Of a stretch of 64,000 nucleotides of DNA, positions 34,025-45,895 are shown piece by piece. Source of the DNA: Oscheius sp. JU75 (taxonomy: Eukaryota > Nematoda > Chromadorea > Rhabditida > Rhabditidae); assembly GCA_037178855.1 (NCBI GenBank), contig JASJZC010000007.1:1612001-1676000 (forward strand), written 5' to 3'. How positions within the stretch are numbered: position 1 is the stretch's first letter; each line of letters begins with the position of its first letter. Under the pieces are notes generated by a model, which saw only the letters and a program-made list of their open reading frames with translations, did not search any database and was not told the DNA's origin. The position numbers and the translations under genes are program-made.

Positions 34025-35626
34025 CTAAGTCATCGCCTTCTTCCAGGTAGTTTCGATCCCCCTTTCTTTCATAATCCGATCGAAAGCCCATTCGAAGCCC
34101 TGAAAAGGACTTATAACTGTTTATAAATAGCTTACCGATACTATTTCTGGCAATCCTTTCGATAGTGCATCAAGAAGTGGAGAGTTCTGATGAATAGACC
34201 GAGTGAACAAGTTTACAAGCTTTTCACACTGTTCCTTCTCAGTACGATACTAAAAAATGTTTTATTGAAACAAACTTCAAACCCTAACTATTAGACGCAG
34301 AAAAGTGTCAAAAAAGATTCCTGGATGTTTTTCAGTCTGGACAAGGTTGAATGCTTCTCCTTTGTTGTTTTCTAGCTTGCAAACTCGGTCTATTTCCTCG
34401 GTTAAACAATCGTTTGCTATGTTCCGAGAAAGCAGCTCATTCTGACTTGGAGATTAAGAAAAATTTGAAAAAATCTTACTTTTATTTTCTTAATCACAGG
34501 TTCCAACTCTTTCGTGTAGGCATCTGTCATGTAAAAACATGTAATTTCCTGGAACGTAGATTTTAAGACAAAAAGTAGAGACCTACAATGAACGGCTCCG
34601 CAGCAAAATAGAATACCGGTTCTTCCTCAAGACAGTTGCCAAGGATACGTACAAACTTCTGTATTGAAAATATAATTAATGGAAAGTTGCACTTGCATGA
34701 AAGTATGAATGAGATTCTGGAGACAAAAGTGCCGAATACTTGACATCCTGTTGTTTTTGAGCTAACTCTTTTGTCCCTTCTGCCATTTCAGCAATAGCCA
34801 GTTCACCTAAATCATGTCTATACTGTAGGCGGAGTACCTACAGGTTAGGTTTCTGGCCTGAAGAAAAACTTTCAACGATTTCAGTAAGGCGCTCATTAAT
34901 TTTCGATACTCGTCCAATGGTGAGAAATTGCAGTAGAATACGTTATGCAACTGTAAAAAATGAATAAGTTTGTTGGCTTTAGTGCAAACAATGGTCAGTG
35001 TTCGAAGCTCTAAATACCAGAAATAGCGATCTACATAACAGCTGTTTGCACGATGAAAGAACTCCATAAGACTGGTTAGTTTATCCTGAAAAAGTAAAAC
35101 CTATTAAAAAACTAAAGGCTAAGTGATGACTGTCGCATTCGAAAACATGAAACCTACTACTTCGACAATTTTTTCAGGATGAATTGTCATGTACTGCAAG
35201 ATCTTTTCTTCAAATCTACATGCATCGATCTCGAAAGCTTGTTTAACATATTCCACCAGGTTCTTACTTGCTTTACATAGTCTCTCGGTAGGAAAGCCAC
35301 ATTGTATTGTTGAGTGATGACTACCACTTTTGACTCCTCATTTTTCACATCCGCAAGCAGATTCAACATATTTTTTGCTTCTTGTTGCTCCTCTGAGCAC
35401 GAAATGTGCCTCGCCATCCAGCTGATCAATTCTTTAATGTTCGTTTTTGGATGTTCCAACAGGTACACCAGTTCTTCAACCTCTAGTTGGATATCAACAT
35501 CATTATATGGCTGAACTAGCTCGCCGATTGGCCACCACACGGTAGTTTCGCTGAAAAATTAGTTTTGTCTCAAAGGAAAACTTACAAAATATTTTGCAGA
35601 TCTTCAAACTCGCTACCTTTGATCAT
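34025..35626 (-). CDS. Degenerate cullin-like helical protein (low-confidence family)
   Basis: On the minus strand the start ATG at 35626 gives MIKGSEFEDLQNI. After an intron comes TTVWWPIGELVQPYNDV and a long run of helices spread over about ten exons down to a TAG at 34025. Later parts read KFVRILGNCLEEEPVFYFAA, ITCFYMTDAYTKELEPVI, NELLSRNIANDCLTEEID and LLDALSKGLPEIVSGFEWAF. The order (EEEP...FY...S/TDAYTKE..., NNK...LV, LFTRS...GL..I...FE) recalls the third cullin repeat and the stretch after it. The cullin homology domain and Nedd8 site are absent. If correct this is a cullin N-terminal-only relative that could bind adaptors but not RBX1. An unrelated helical protein is equally possible. 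Confidence 0.5.
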
Positions 35627-36646
35627 TTTAATCTTACAAGTCTGCAAACTTCAAATGAGTGAACTAAGGGGGAAATAAAAACGAAGCTTGAGGATGAAAA
35701 AGCCACGTCGAATTAGGATTTCGAATGAGTTTGAACTTTTCGGTTTTTTACACGACTCAACCCGACAATTTGAATTCTCGTTTGTACCAAAAAGATGCAA
35801 GCTCCGTATTCACGCTCTCTTGTCAATCTGCAAATGTCGCGCTCTCTCATCATGACAGCAAGAGTGCCTCTGAAGAAGATATCATGTCAAAAATGTTACC
35901 TTAAAGCTCTGAAATACGCGATGAAAAATACTAACAAAACATACGAACGTGCGAAAAAAGAGAAAAAATTTTAATTTCCAATGCTTTGATTTTTTGTTGC
36001 CAAAAAGAACTTGAAGATGAAAAGATCAAGTCTGCAAACGTGGGGCAAATAAAGGGACACAGAGACGAACGGGGGAGGAAATGGGTGCTGGCTATCGGGT
36101 TCGGCAACCTTCGATTGTGTGAATCACAGTTGCACAATCAAGCGACATTGCCTGAAATATGTAAAAGAAGTGTTAGGTACAATCAAAATGGAATCTCAGT
36201 CAGAAAATGTAAAGGATACGAGAAAACGAAAGCGGTATCTTGCGGTAACGAACATACTTCGAAAACGATAAATGGATGGAAAAGGGGAAAATGCCTTTTT
36301 GGGAACAATTTGTGACAGCATTCATGTTTTCAGCACGCTCCCCTTTTCTCTGTCTTCTCATAATGGCACTTATTTAACCCAATGCTTTCGCAAGTAGAAA
36401 GATAAAAAAAGAGCAATAACCATATTATCCTCGCATTTTATTGAGCTTGGCTTTGTTCACAATGTCAGAGGCAACGCAGAAGAATAAAAAAGAACAGAGA
36501 ATGCATCCAGAGAATACCAGGATAGGGAACTCAATCCGGGGAGGTTATTTACCCCCACAAGTTTACACAAAACGCAGTTATTGCATCTCAAAAGGTGGTA
36601 CTTACTCTAATCATATTCCAAAATTTGTTAAGCTTAATCTACAGCT
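35627..36646. other. Intergenic, no supported gene
   Basis: Forward frames at 35986-36315 and 36441-36722 have no domain. The region probably contains the minus-strand cullin-like gene's promoter. Confidence 0.45.
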
Positions 36647-36701
36647 AGTTTGGCAAGCCGAGTTCTCGATTAACAGGCGTACTACTTTTGTTAGGATTCT
36701 A
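36647..36701. repeat. 55-bp direct repeat, copy 1
   Basis: This segment (starting AGTTTGGCAAGCCGAG) matches 37249-37303 with five mismatches. The two copies lie in the same orientation on either side of the last exons of the minus-strand receptor gene, and this copy overlaps the gene's stop codon region. Confidence 0.8.
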
Positions 36702-38903
36702 GGATATAGCACTGGCGTCTGAAGCTGGAGCAGAAACTACGACTCGTGGTTTAAAGAAGTAGTCTGAAAGAATGTCATAGTTTGTGGACGACAAAAAGAA
36801 ACCTAATTTTGTGGTTTGAAGCAAGAAGTTTCTATAATTTTCGTTCATTAAAATCATTGTTGTCGTATCCATAAATGAGGCCAACCATAACATAATATAA
36901 GCTGAATTCGACCAATCTGAACGCAGAACTCTTTTCTGTCAACACGTTAACTAACGAACAGAAATTGGAACTTCCTCTGGCCCGGAAAAAACTCGTGCAA
37001 AGTAAAAGATACACATGGGGACAGCAAATAATACAAAGAACACCGAAAATTGTGCTAACAATGCTTTGATGGCTCTTTTCTGCAGCTTTGCAGTTTGCAT
37101 CGAGCTGACAGATAATTTTGCGATATAATAGAGAGCCACGGCCACAGCTGTCGCACATAGCAAAATGTAAATAACTGAAAAAGTGCCGTTAATGTATAAA
37201 TGCACTAAGATCACATTTTGTTACGAGTTCTTGCTGTTTTCTACTGCTGGTTTGGCAAGCCGAGCTCTCGATAAACAGGCATATTACTTTTGTTAGGATT
37301 CTACTTGTTCCCTATTGTCAACGTGGATGACATTTTAAAGTGAGACTTGTAACTCCTTGAAAAGAGAAAAAACTCAGTTCTGAAGGATATGCAATCCCGT
37401 ATAAGTTCGTTGTCAGTTATATGGGAAAACACGTATCTCTGATGGAGAGGTAGCTACTGCCTTGCAACTCCACTGCCCTAATCTCTGAACTATTGTCATA
37501 CGTTGACACTCCTCGGATTCGCCATTTCTGACTCTAGATCCTTCTGTTAGTGCTTATGCAAAACTAAGAATAGATACTCGAGGCGGGCGCCCCACTGTAT
37601 TCCCTTACTTATTGCAATCACAATGAACTGGAAATTACTAGATTGTTCCCGTCTCGCCAACAAAAATACTGATGACCCATGATTCTCAAATAGTTGAGAT
37701 GGAAGTTGATTCATTCTCTGCAAGTGTTCTTTAACAAGAAAATATAATTAATAACCTCTAAGCTACCAATCCATTGTTCCTTCATCCCTCGGGATAATGA
37801 GTACCAACTGGCTACAGAGAAAATTCCCCACAAAGGATAGAGTGCAAACAAGCCATTTTTAAAAACTTTCTCCTGTTTTAGAAAATGCCTTTGTGGCAGA
37901 ACCATAAAACTTTTGAACCATAGCATATGCAAAATTGATGAAGCTGTACCTGAACATTCAGTTTATACAGTAAAGTGAACAGCATAGATTGCCACAATGA
38001 AATATTAATGAATCCGATCAAAAAGATTTCTCAGTATGGCTAGCTTGAGAACTTACAAATAAGGCTCATCAAGCACAGGACAACTTGAATGAACGGATCC
38101 AGACCTATAGAACTGAAGAATCCATCCACAGAACCAGCAAAATACGGAAGGAAGACTGTAGGAGTACAAAGAGAAGTTAACAAAATGTCTGTACTTGTTG
38201 CCCTAAGAGAAAGGTTCCGAACAGAAAGATCTGACTATACCAGAACAAATGTATGAGTTGCAGCTTTGCAAAAAACTTGGCCTCGTTGATTGTTTTACGA
38301 TGAATACAGTAGGCAGCAAAGGAGCTGAGAGCAAATGTGACGAAAGTAAGGAAGTGCATAGTAAAGACATACAGTTTGGATCTCGGCCAAGGATCTGTTA
38401 AGGTGTGATTCTGAAACGAGAAGTGAAATTTGTTTGTAATCTAAAGCTTCAGTGTGCAAAACCTTGTCACGTCGGTAATCGAACTAAAAGTTTTGTGATA
38501 CAGCAGAACGTTTCACATTTTCTGCCTCCGGATTTGTTTGGTTCTACGTACCCTACCAGCGAGACCTAATTACTAACCCCGTTTCTATTCCCCCCAACCA
38601 AGTAATGAGTGATATGTGTTAGTTTTAGACAAAATATTAAACCTATTCAACCATACTGGGTGTTTGAGGTGCTCCTACAAGCTATAGCATGCCAATTACA
38701 TTTGAGCTCTGGTGTGTAGGGAGAGGACTTTCAAGAGTTGTTAACAGTATCACTGTTCTTAACACAATGTTTCAAGTAATTAGATAAGAATAAATAAATC
38801 GTTTGTTGTCCAACAACATAAGTATGCGAGATGCATCTGGAACGCAACTCACCCTTGCTTCTGTAGCGTTATACAGTAGTTGCAATATAAGGTCTTCTTC
38901 CAT
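36699..38903 (-). CDS. Serpentine chemoreceptor (Srh/Sri-like)
   Basis: Minus strand. A likely first exon is 38903-38853 (MEEDLILQLLYNATEAR, ending at a GTGAGT donor), joining in phase to NHTLTDPWPRSKLY near 38413. Then come TM1 FLTFVTFALSSFAAYCIH, TM2, the Srh-type FLPYFAGSVDGFF plus IQVVLCLMSLI, a TM4 stretch near 37800, TM5 IYILLCATAVAVALYYI with the basic loop KLQKRAIKALLAQF, TM6, and TM7 with the tail to 36699. The exon between TM4 and TM5 (about 37700-37215) is unresolved and unusually long. It could be a damaged gene. A 55-bp direct repeat brackets its 3' exons. Confidence 0.65.
37249..37303. repeat. 55-bp direct repeat, copy 2
   Basis: This copy starts GGTTTGGCAAGCCGAG and ends TTAGGATTCTA, matching 36647-36701. 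It lies upstream (in gene sense) of the receptor's TM5 exon. Confidence 0.8.
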
Positions 38904-39699
38904 ACACCTATAAATGAACAAAAGTTGACAGGTAACTATTCTCGACAAGAACAACTGTAAACCATAATTGCAATTTGTCTTCGACAGCTGTCTCATATTT
39001 TATTCAAATAATATTCGGAAAGTACGTCGTGCATCTTTGAACATCGTTAGGATTGCCTCCCTCTATGCGTTGTTTGTGATAGTTCGAACTTTTGTTTCAG
39101 TCTCTGGTCGGCAGTTCATCGATCTATTTAGCTGGATAAATGTCTGAGTGGCGTTCCTGGTGGAGTTCTCTGACCTTCTCGCCTATCTTTTGTAAATTGG
39201 TAATATTTCTGATGTTGCTCTTAACATTGGTCGGAATTAGACGCATTTACTTGCGAGTCGTCATCTTAAACTTTTTCATTAATAAATAAAAGCACCTGCT
39301 TGTGATGAAAGTTCGTAAGCGAAAAAATGTGATGAATGCTTATATGTATAGTGTAGTAGCAATTGAAAAATGTGAAGCACATTAGACAGGCTGGGACTCG
39401 AACACGAGACTGTTTTCATGCATTTCTAATACACTAACCACTGTGTTGACTCGACCTCGCATGAATATGGGAAGCAAGTTGGACGTGAAAGTTATTCCTA
39501 TTCATGTCTCAAAGTTTCGAATGTCATTTTCTAGGATTTGGGCCATCTCCTTCTCATTTCATAATTATTACAAAACGCTTGGTCGCAAAACAATCATGTT
39601 CATTATGGAATAATCAAATGTCCCATACATGAATTGAACTCAATTTGGCTCATTTCAAGCGATTACTGTTCACCACGTGTCCTCAAAAAGGTTCCTTCC
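38904..39699. other. Intergenic spacer with a tRNA fossil
   Basis: Contains the tRNA-like remnant at 39386-39460. The last 60 bp are alignable to the sequence upstream of the paralogue at 41232, so the tandem duplication included part of the promoter. Confidence 0.5.
39386..39460 (-). pseudogene. tRNA-like remnant
   Basis: The minus strand has a B box (GTTCGAGTCCC) and an A-box-like TGGTTAGTG. The anticodon-like loop TTAGAAA lies in a wobbly stem. The T stem and acceptor stem do not pair properly, so it should not be functional. If read literally the anticodon would be AGA. Confidence 0.4.
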
Positions 39700-40795
39700 A
39701 TGAACGTCACCGACTCTTACAATTCGACAGGTTCTTCGGCCGAAACTTGCCATAATATTCTAGATGCAACAATAACTAAAGTACTCTGCATTGTAGCAGT
39801 AATTCTGGGTTTACCTCTTAACTCCGTCATTGTGTATCGCATTGTTACGAGAAGAGTGACCTTCTCGCGTTATCACTACTTAGTCGTCCTTATTTCACTC
39901 AACGATATCTTGGTCATTCTTCTAAGAGGATCAATACATTTTCTCTGCTACTTATTCATGTTTTACAGTGACCTTATAAACATTGTCGCTTCCGAATCAT
40001 TCCGGTTGCAAATGTTCTTTTTGACACTTATGTCAATTTATTGGAAGTCAATGTTAAGACCGTAGGTATTTATTACGTTAGTTCACATTCTCAGACTTTT
40101 AGGCAAAAGATTTTGGATGGCGTACTTTACATGTTTGCAATTCTCGCGAATATTGTGATACTCTCCGGTTTAGGCTTCATACTGGACATTGTATATTACA
40201 TCACCGGGGAATCCTGGGTTTGTTGTCTTTGAATTTCGGAAGCCTAAAACTTTTAGGCTGCTTCCTTTATGGAAGAATATCATCTCACCTACGTCTACTT
40301 GTTGCTCACATCTTGTTGCTGTTTGACCACGTTCGGTGCGGTGGTGACGATAAACACATCAGAGCTCCGACTAGTGACCAAGAAGGGACAGAAAAAGATG
40401 GCTATTTCGTTGTTTCTCCAGGCTGCCCTCGTCATCGTTACTGTTGCTGTCAATATATTCTATGCCGACGTTGTTTTCCTTTTCTTACCGCAATTGAAAC
40501 GACTCAATCAAGAGTACAAAACAGCTACTGACTCGGAGGTGAAAAAGAATTTGACGCAGCTGATGACGACTGAAGCGGAAAAGTCAAAAACAACCATCAC
40601 GGTTTTTGAAACGGTATATGCTTTCTATTTTCAAACAGATAAACATTTCAGATTTTAAACACGATGAACTACGATTTTCCAATTTTTCGAGCAGCTTTGA
40701 TGTTTTGGTCTCTGAAAAGTCTACTACAGAAGAGCAAATTGGCAACGGGGAAAACTACTCAATCGGCAGTCTTAGTATCTACAAACAAATTCTAA
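39700..40795 (+). CDS. Serpentine receptor, tandem copy 1, 325 aa
   Basis: Exons: 39700-40061, 40103-40217, 40257-40613 and 40652-40795. The ATG at 39700 is preferred over one 66 bases upstream because the paralogue at 41232 starts at the matching position. Protein: a short glycosylatable N-terminus (MNVTDSYNSTGSS), TM1 KVLCIVAVILGLPLNSVIVY, TM2 with SRYHYLVVLISLNDILVILL, a long TM3 region ending IYWKSMLRPQKILDG, TM4 LYMFAILANIVILSGLGF, TM5 YLLLTSCCCLTTFGAVVT, a basic loop TKKGQKKM, TM6, and the segment NYDFPIFRAALMFWSL in TM7. It is a rhodopsin-like nematode receptor; the exact sr subfamily is not recognised. The copy 2 gene is 440 bp downstream. Confidence 0.82.
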
Positions 40796-41231
40796 GATAT
40801 GAGATAGTGTGATATTTCGGCTTGAACGATTAAAACTAAACAAAAGTCCCCAGCGCCTTGACTGTACTAAATCGAGTTATAGAGCCCATGAATTGGATGA
40901 AATGGGCCTCGACGCCGAGATTGTTTCCCAATAATTCCACGGAGCTATACGATCACTAAGTAGACAAGATTCCATTGTACGAGATATGTTATTCCTGACA
41001 AAACTATCAGCTTTTTAGCTCTGCTCCCAATATTTGCTCTCGACGGTTTGTAACTGATTTCTGTGCAGATTACGGTCATTTTTTCCTTGTTCACCAAATG
41101 GAGGGAATGTTTGGTCGGAAAATAATCAGTTTCATTAAGATCTAATCGTATGTTCCATTTATGACTCACATTCAATTTGGCGCATATCAAACGATTACTG
41201 TTCGACACTTGTCCTTGGAAGTTGCGTTACT
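40796..41231. other. Spacer between tandem receptors
   Basis: About 435 bp. The final 60 bp resemble the sequence upstream of 39700 and probably include the shared promoter. No other feature is seen. Confidence 0.5.
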
Positions 41232-42350
41232 ATGAATGTCTCCAATACTACATATTCAACAAACGCTTCTGCCGAACGTTGTAAGTATTACGAGGATGGA
41301 CCAGCAACAAAAATACTCTGCACTCTATCAGTTATTCTCGGTTTACCTTTTAACAGCCTCATCATGTATCGTATTATCACAAGACAAATCAGCTTCTCGC
41401 GTTATCACTATTTGGTCGTCCTTATTTCATTCAACGATATTTTGGTCATTCTTCTAAGAGGATCTATACATTTCCTCTGCTACTTATTCACGTTTTACAA
41501 TGACCTTATAAACATCGTCGCTACCGAATCATTCCGGTTGCAAATGTTCTTTTTGACACTTATGTCAATCTATTGGAAATCATTGTTAAGACCGTAGGTA
41601 TTTATTACGTTAGTTCACATTCTTGATCTTTTAGGCAAAAGATTTTGGATGGCGTACTTTACATGTTTGCAATTCTCGCGAATATTGTGATACTCTCCGG
41701 TTTAGGCTTCATACTGGACATTGTAAATTACATCACCGGGGAATCCTGGGTTTGTTGTCTTTGAATTTGGTAGATCCACACTTTCTGAACAGATTCTTTT
41801 GGCAGACTTCCTCTAGGATCCAAAAGATCTGACCCACATTCAGGACTTTAAATAATCAAGGAATTACAGTCTTATAAACTTTCCGACAAATACTACATCA
41901 CTTACGCCTACTTGTTGCTTACGTCTTGTTGCTGTGTGACCGCCTTCGGTGCTGTAGTCACGATAAACACTTCAGAGCTTGGATTAGGAACCAAGAGAGG
42001 AAAGAAAAAGATGGCTATTTCGTTGTTTCTTCAGTCAACCCTTATCATTGTGACCGTCGCAGTCAATGTATTCTTGACCGACATCATATTCCTTCTTTTC
42101 CCACAACTGAAACAAATAAAGCAGGAGTACGATACAGTTACTGATGCCGAGCAGCAAATGAATCTGGCGCTGCTGATGGCAAAGGAAGAGGAGAAGTCTC
42201 GAGCGACCATCACAGTTTTTGAAGTGGTATTTGTTCTGCATTCACCTTAAAAAAACATTGTAGATTGTGAGCATCATGAATTACGATTTTCCAGTTTTCC
42301 GAGCAGCGTTAATGTTTTGGTCTTTGAGAAGTCTGCTACAGAAGAATTAA
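41232..42350 (+). CDS. Serpentine receptor, tandem copy 2, 306 aa
   Basis: Exons: 41232-41593, 41635-41749, 41870-42226 and 42264-42350. The first three exons have the same lengths as copy 1 (362, 115, 357 nt). It starts MNVSNTTYSTNASAERC and keeps FSRYHYLVVLISFNDILVIL, IYWKSLLRPQKILDG and NYDFPVFRAALMFWSLRSLL. The third intron is longer (120 nt versus 39), and the C-terminal tail is about 19 residues shorter because of an early stop after LLQKN. Exon 2 and its flanking introns are nearly identical to copy 1. The role is presumably as for copy 1. Confidence 0.83.
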
Positions 42351-43822
42351 TCGGCGCAAATCAGTGTTTTCGGTGTCTCCTAACAAATTTAGACATATGT
42401 GAGGGATCTATTCAGTAAAGTTGGTGTATTTCTGTCTAATTTACTACAAAGGAAATTCCTTTTAAAAAAAAAACTATTATATTTTTTCCCTTGAGCAGTA
42501 AGACAATGATTTCGGTAAGAAGCTCAACGAATATGACTACGGAAACGTCTTTAAACTTTGAAAATTTTCAGATTCATTTTTAGCTATAGTACGTCTCCAT
42601 AATTTTGTCTGTTTGTGGCCGGACATTCAAATAGTTGGCTCGTTGCCATGACCATTTTCGATCACACGTCTTTAAAGTGCGAAAACTATTTCTTCATATC
42701 GAAATGCTGTATATTCTGATCAAAATACTCCAAAACAATACTTCGACATATGGTTTGTCTATCAATCGTGGCCAACCTGTCCAAAAACTCCTTTTTGCTT
42801 AACTGAAGGAGGCTCTACAGGTACGCAGTGTCCGTAAAAAGATTGTTCTACTGTAACTGGGTAACTGGTTACTAGATAAATTCAAATTTTTCATTGTTCG
42901 TAAACAAACATCGATAAACTTCCCTCATGAACATGTTTTTTTGAATGGTTTTAACCGCCTTTTAGTATCTAGCTGTTGGAAAGAAGTACAGCGTAAGTGT
43001 TCGATAAGATTATGATCCAATTCAAGCACTTGTGTGCTTCTTTTCGAATTTCTTGTACTGACTCTTTGGTATCGCGTATTCACCACTGTACTTTCTAGTT
43101 TACTGCTTCCCAACCGCAGTGATTGCGCAGCTGCCGGGTTTAGTAATTGCCATGGAAACGAGACGACATTTGCAGATGAGAGAAACGCCTGTTTATTATT
43201 TTTTGTATTTTTGAGGATTTGTTAGGGAAACAATGCAAGTTTCAACCATCAAAAGAGCGAAAAAAAAAATGTATCAGTTATGTATCAGTTTTTGTATCCG
43301 CTCATGAAAAAAAAGGAAATTTCTAACAAAGGACGACGGGTTCTACCAACGATTCCTCCCTATTTTCTTCCTTTTCATGGTATTTTCGCAATAACCGTAC
43401 GCCTTGGTGTATTGGTTTGCCGCGCCCTTAGCGGTCACCGCGCTCCACTAGCATTACCGCCCTTTAATGTCCATTATCGCTCATTTTGAATTTTAGGACG
43501 CTAGCTACACACGTCGGTTGATATCTCGCGGTTTTCTGCTCGAAGTGCGCTCGTCTTTTATCGATTTTGAAGAATGTCACAATAGAAAAGCATAACTTGC
43601 TCTGCATCGCTTTTTATTGAGCGGTACTCGTAGCTTCAGTCTTCGAAAACTTAGATCACACTCCTTTAGTATTTTCCTTTTCATTTCCTTTTTAGAAATG
43701 TATTCCATTACTCTTATCGTACCCCTAACTGCTAGGTTTTCGATATTTTGGATCTTGAACCTCTTGAGTCTACTAGCTGTTATCTATACCCTCGTTCTCG
43801 TATTTATAGTACAATTTTAGAC
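42351..43822. other. Intergenic, rsp-6 upstream region
   Basis: No supported gene. Forward frames at 43034-43225 and 43280-43489 have no domain. CAATTTTAG directly before the rsp-6 ATG is a probable trans-splice acceptor. Confidence 0.5.
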
Positions 43823-44651
43823 ATGGACGGAAAGGTTTATGTAGGAGGACTGCCTTCTGACGCCACGTCCCAGGAACTTGAGGATGCATTCGGCAAGTAC
43901 GGCCGTTTGCGCAAGGTTTGGGTCGCTCGTCGCCCACCCGGATTTGCTTTCGTCGAGTTCGAAGACAACCGCGATGCAGAGGACGCTGTCAGAGCTCTGG
44001 ACGGAAGGTACGCATTCCAGTATGCTTCTTTTTCATCCATTGCTTTTAGTCGTCTTTGTGGAGTTCGTGCTCGCGTAGAGATGTCAAATGGTCGGAATCG
44101 CAACGGAGGAGGACGTGGTCGTGGAGGCGGAGGAGGAGGTGGACGCTATGGAGGACGGGATGGCTATGGAGGAGGACGCGGAAGGTGAGTATCAATTTGT
44201 TACATTTTCAGTTAGTTCCGGAGTTCGTAATTTGATTGAGAATTTATAAAATGTGTCTTCGAAGCGGAAGGTTCTTTGTAGTTTTTGATGCTCGGTCTAT
44301 CACAATTAGTCCACAATTAACAGAATAGACGTTTGTTGGGCAACCGGATGCTAGGAGTACAGATTTGAGACGGACTCTCTAATTCTTCCCGTTAACCAAC
44401 TATACAGCTACTTTTCAGGTCTCGCAGTCGCTCTCCGCGTCGTAGCCGTTCTCGTAGTGGAGGAAGAGGGCGTTCTCGCTCTCGTTCTCGCTCCGAGAGC
44501 CCGCGTCGTCGTTCTCGGTGAGATTCTCAGTTTTCTACATCAAAAGGCCTCTTGTTTCAGCTCTCCTCCTCCACGCAAGGACCGCAGTGCTTCTCGCAGT
44601 CGCAGCCCCAGTCGTGAAGAGCGTAGAGACTCTCGCTCTCCTTCCAACTGA
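43823..44651 (+). CDS. rsp-6: SR splicing factor RSP-6 (SRSF3/SRSF7 orthologue), 169 aa
   Basis: Four exons: 43823-44007, 44050-44184, 44419-44517 and 44561-44651. One RRM with RNP2 KVYVGGL and RNP1 [10 protein letters not shown], including the [18 protein letters not shown] run typical of SRp20/9G8 and C. elegans RSP-6. Then [10 protein letters not shown], a glycine-rich hinge and a C-terminal RS domain ([13 protein letters not shown] and similar). It lacks the zinc knuckle of SRSF7. It acts in the nucleus in splice-site selection and mRNA export. The intron at 44185-44418 is five times longer than its neighbours; in SR genes such introns often host autoregulatory alternative exons, but I saw no clear exon there. 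AATAAA at 44709. Confidence 0.95.
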
Positions 44652-45305
44652 TCTTGACGCAATCGTCCCGTAATCATTCTGTATCTCCATTGTTGTGATT
44701 TGGATTCAAATAAATATTGCGGCTACAGCTTCATTGAAAAGGTCGATCTGATGTGATCTAGCTCTTTCTCTTCTATTTTAGATGTAACCGACTGAGAAGA
44801 AATCCAGTTATATTGCAAAGAAACAAGGCAGGTTTTACGTGGCGGTGGGCCAATGCAGAGCAAATTATAATCAACCCAACGCATTCTTGGGTTTCCCACC
44901 TCTTGCCGATTCGAATAAGACAAGTTTGATCAGGCTCCGCCTGAGCTATTTTAAAAGTCTCGCGACGATATGGTTTTCCCAAACCGGAAATGGATAGAAC
45001 AAGAAACATAAAAGTAGGCACTTTTTTTTTTAAACAGGAGAGTGAGGCTGAATATGAGATAGAAATTCAACTGAACCCTCCAACGTGCGCATGTCTCCAG
45101 TTTCGATCGAGCTGTATACGAACGTGTGATCTTATAGTCTGTAGAGCTTTCGTATACATCTATGACTAACACTTGGCCTTATAAAATCTTCAGTTTATAC
45201 AATTTACCACTATAGCAGTTCCGCTCCAAAATTCGCAACACACGATCCGCTTGGAATCATAGCCTTTGCTTGATCCTTCCTCTATTTTAGCTAGTCGTCT
45301 TCCAG
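44652..45305. other. Intergenic spacer
   Basis: Holds the rsp-6 poly(A) signal (44709-44714). Minus frames at 45172-44951 and 45021-44773 show no domain. The missing 5' exon of the next entry may lie here. Confidence 0.4.
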
Positions 45306-45655
45306 ATTCACAGCTCACCATGTTCGACATTATTGCCAAAGATCACCTCATGGTGCCCATGACGACGAGGATACGGACAAGAAGGAGGCCGCTCAAGGTA
45401 AACATTTCGGTTTTCGTTTCACCGAAATGTCTTTTAGAGCCAGTTGACCGTGAGAGCACCGAGATTGCAGACAAGAACTTTGAGAAGCTGAATGTCGAGA
45501 ATAAGAAGGACGAAGACATTCCCCAACAAAGCAGCAACGGTGAGGACGAAAAGTACATGGATTTGAATTCATCGATGCAATTTATACGCTTTCGAGAATG
45601 GCCTCGCCCAGAATTTCTTCAACTAAAAAGCATACATTCTCGTATGTTTTCATGA
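45306..45655 (+). CDS. Acidic C-terminal exons of an unrecognised small protein
   Basis: Exon 45306-45397 and exon 45438-45655 join in phase through a 40-nt intron. The product reads HDDEDTDKKEAAQ then EPVDRESTEIADKNFEK, KKDEDIPQQSSNGEDEK and MQFIRFREWPRPEFLQL. It is acidic and lysine-rich, probably disordered, with no known domain. A start exon was not found. The intron contains a perfect 10-bp inverted repeat. Confidence 0.35.
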
Positions 45656-45895
45656 CATTTTAATCTTTTCTAAAGTAAATTATGTTACTACGAGTGAGCT
45701 AAGGATTGAGGCAAGAGATATTTCCGACTGACTGGAAGTACTGCTTCAGTGGAAGAAATATCTGATACAATCCATTGCGTAATCGCGCCCACATGAGGCA
45801 ATATAAAAACAGAGGCCAGGTATAAGTAACCTAGGGTCATATCAACTGGACTCTTTGTCTTATCCGAACAAGTTATCGATCCGATCAAACTTCTA

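Noticed and set aside
39386-39460. Functional minus-strand tRNA
   Set aside because: B box is good but acceptor and T stems do not pair, so it is listed only as a remnant.
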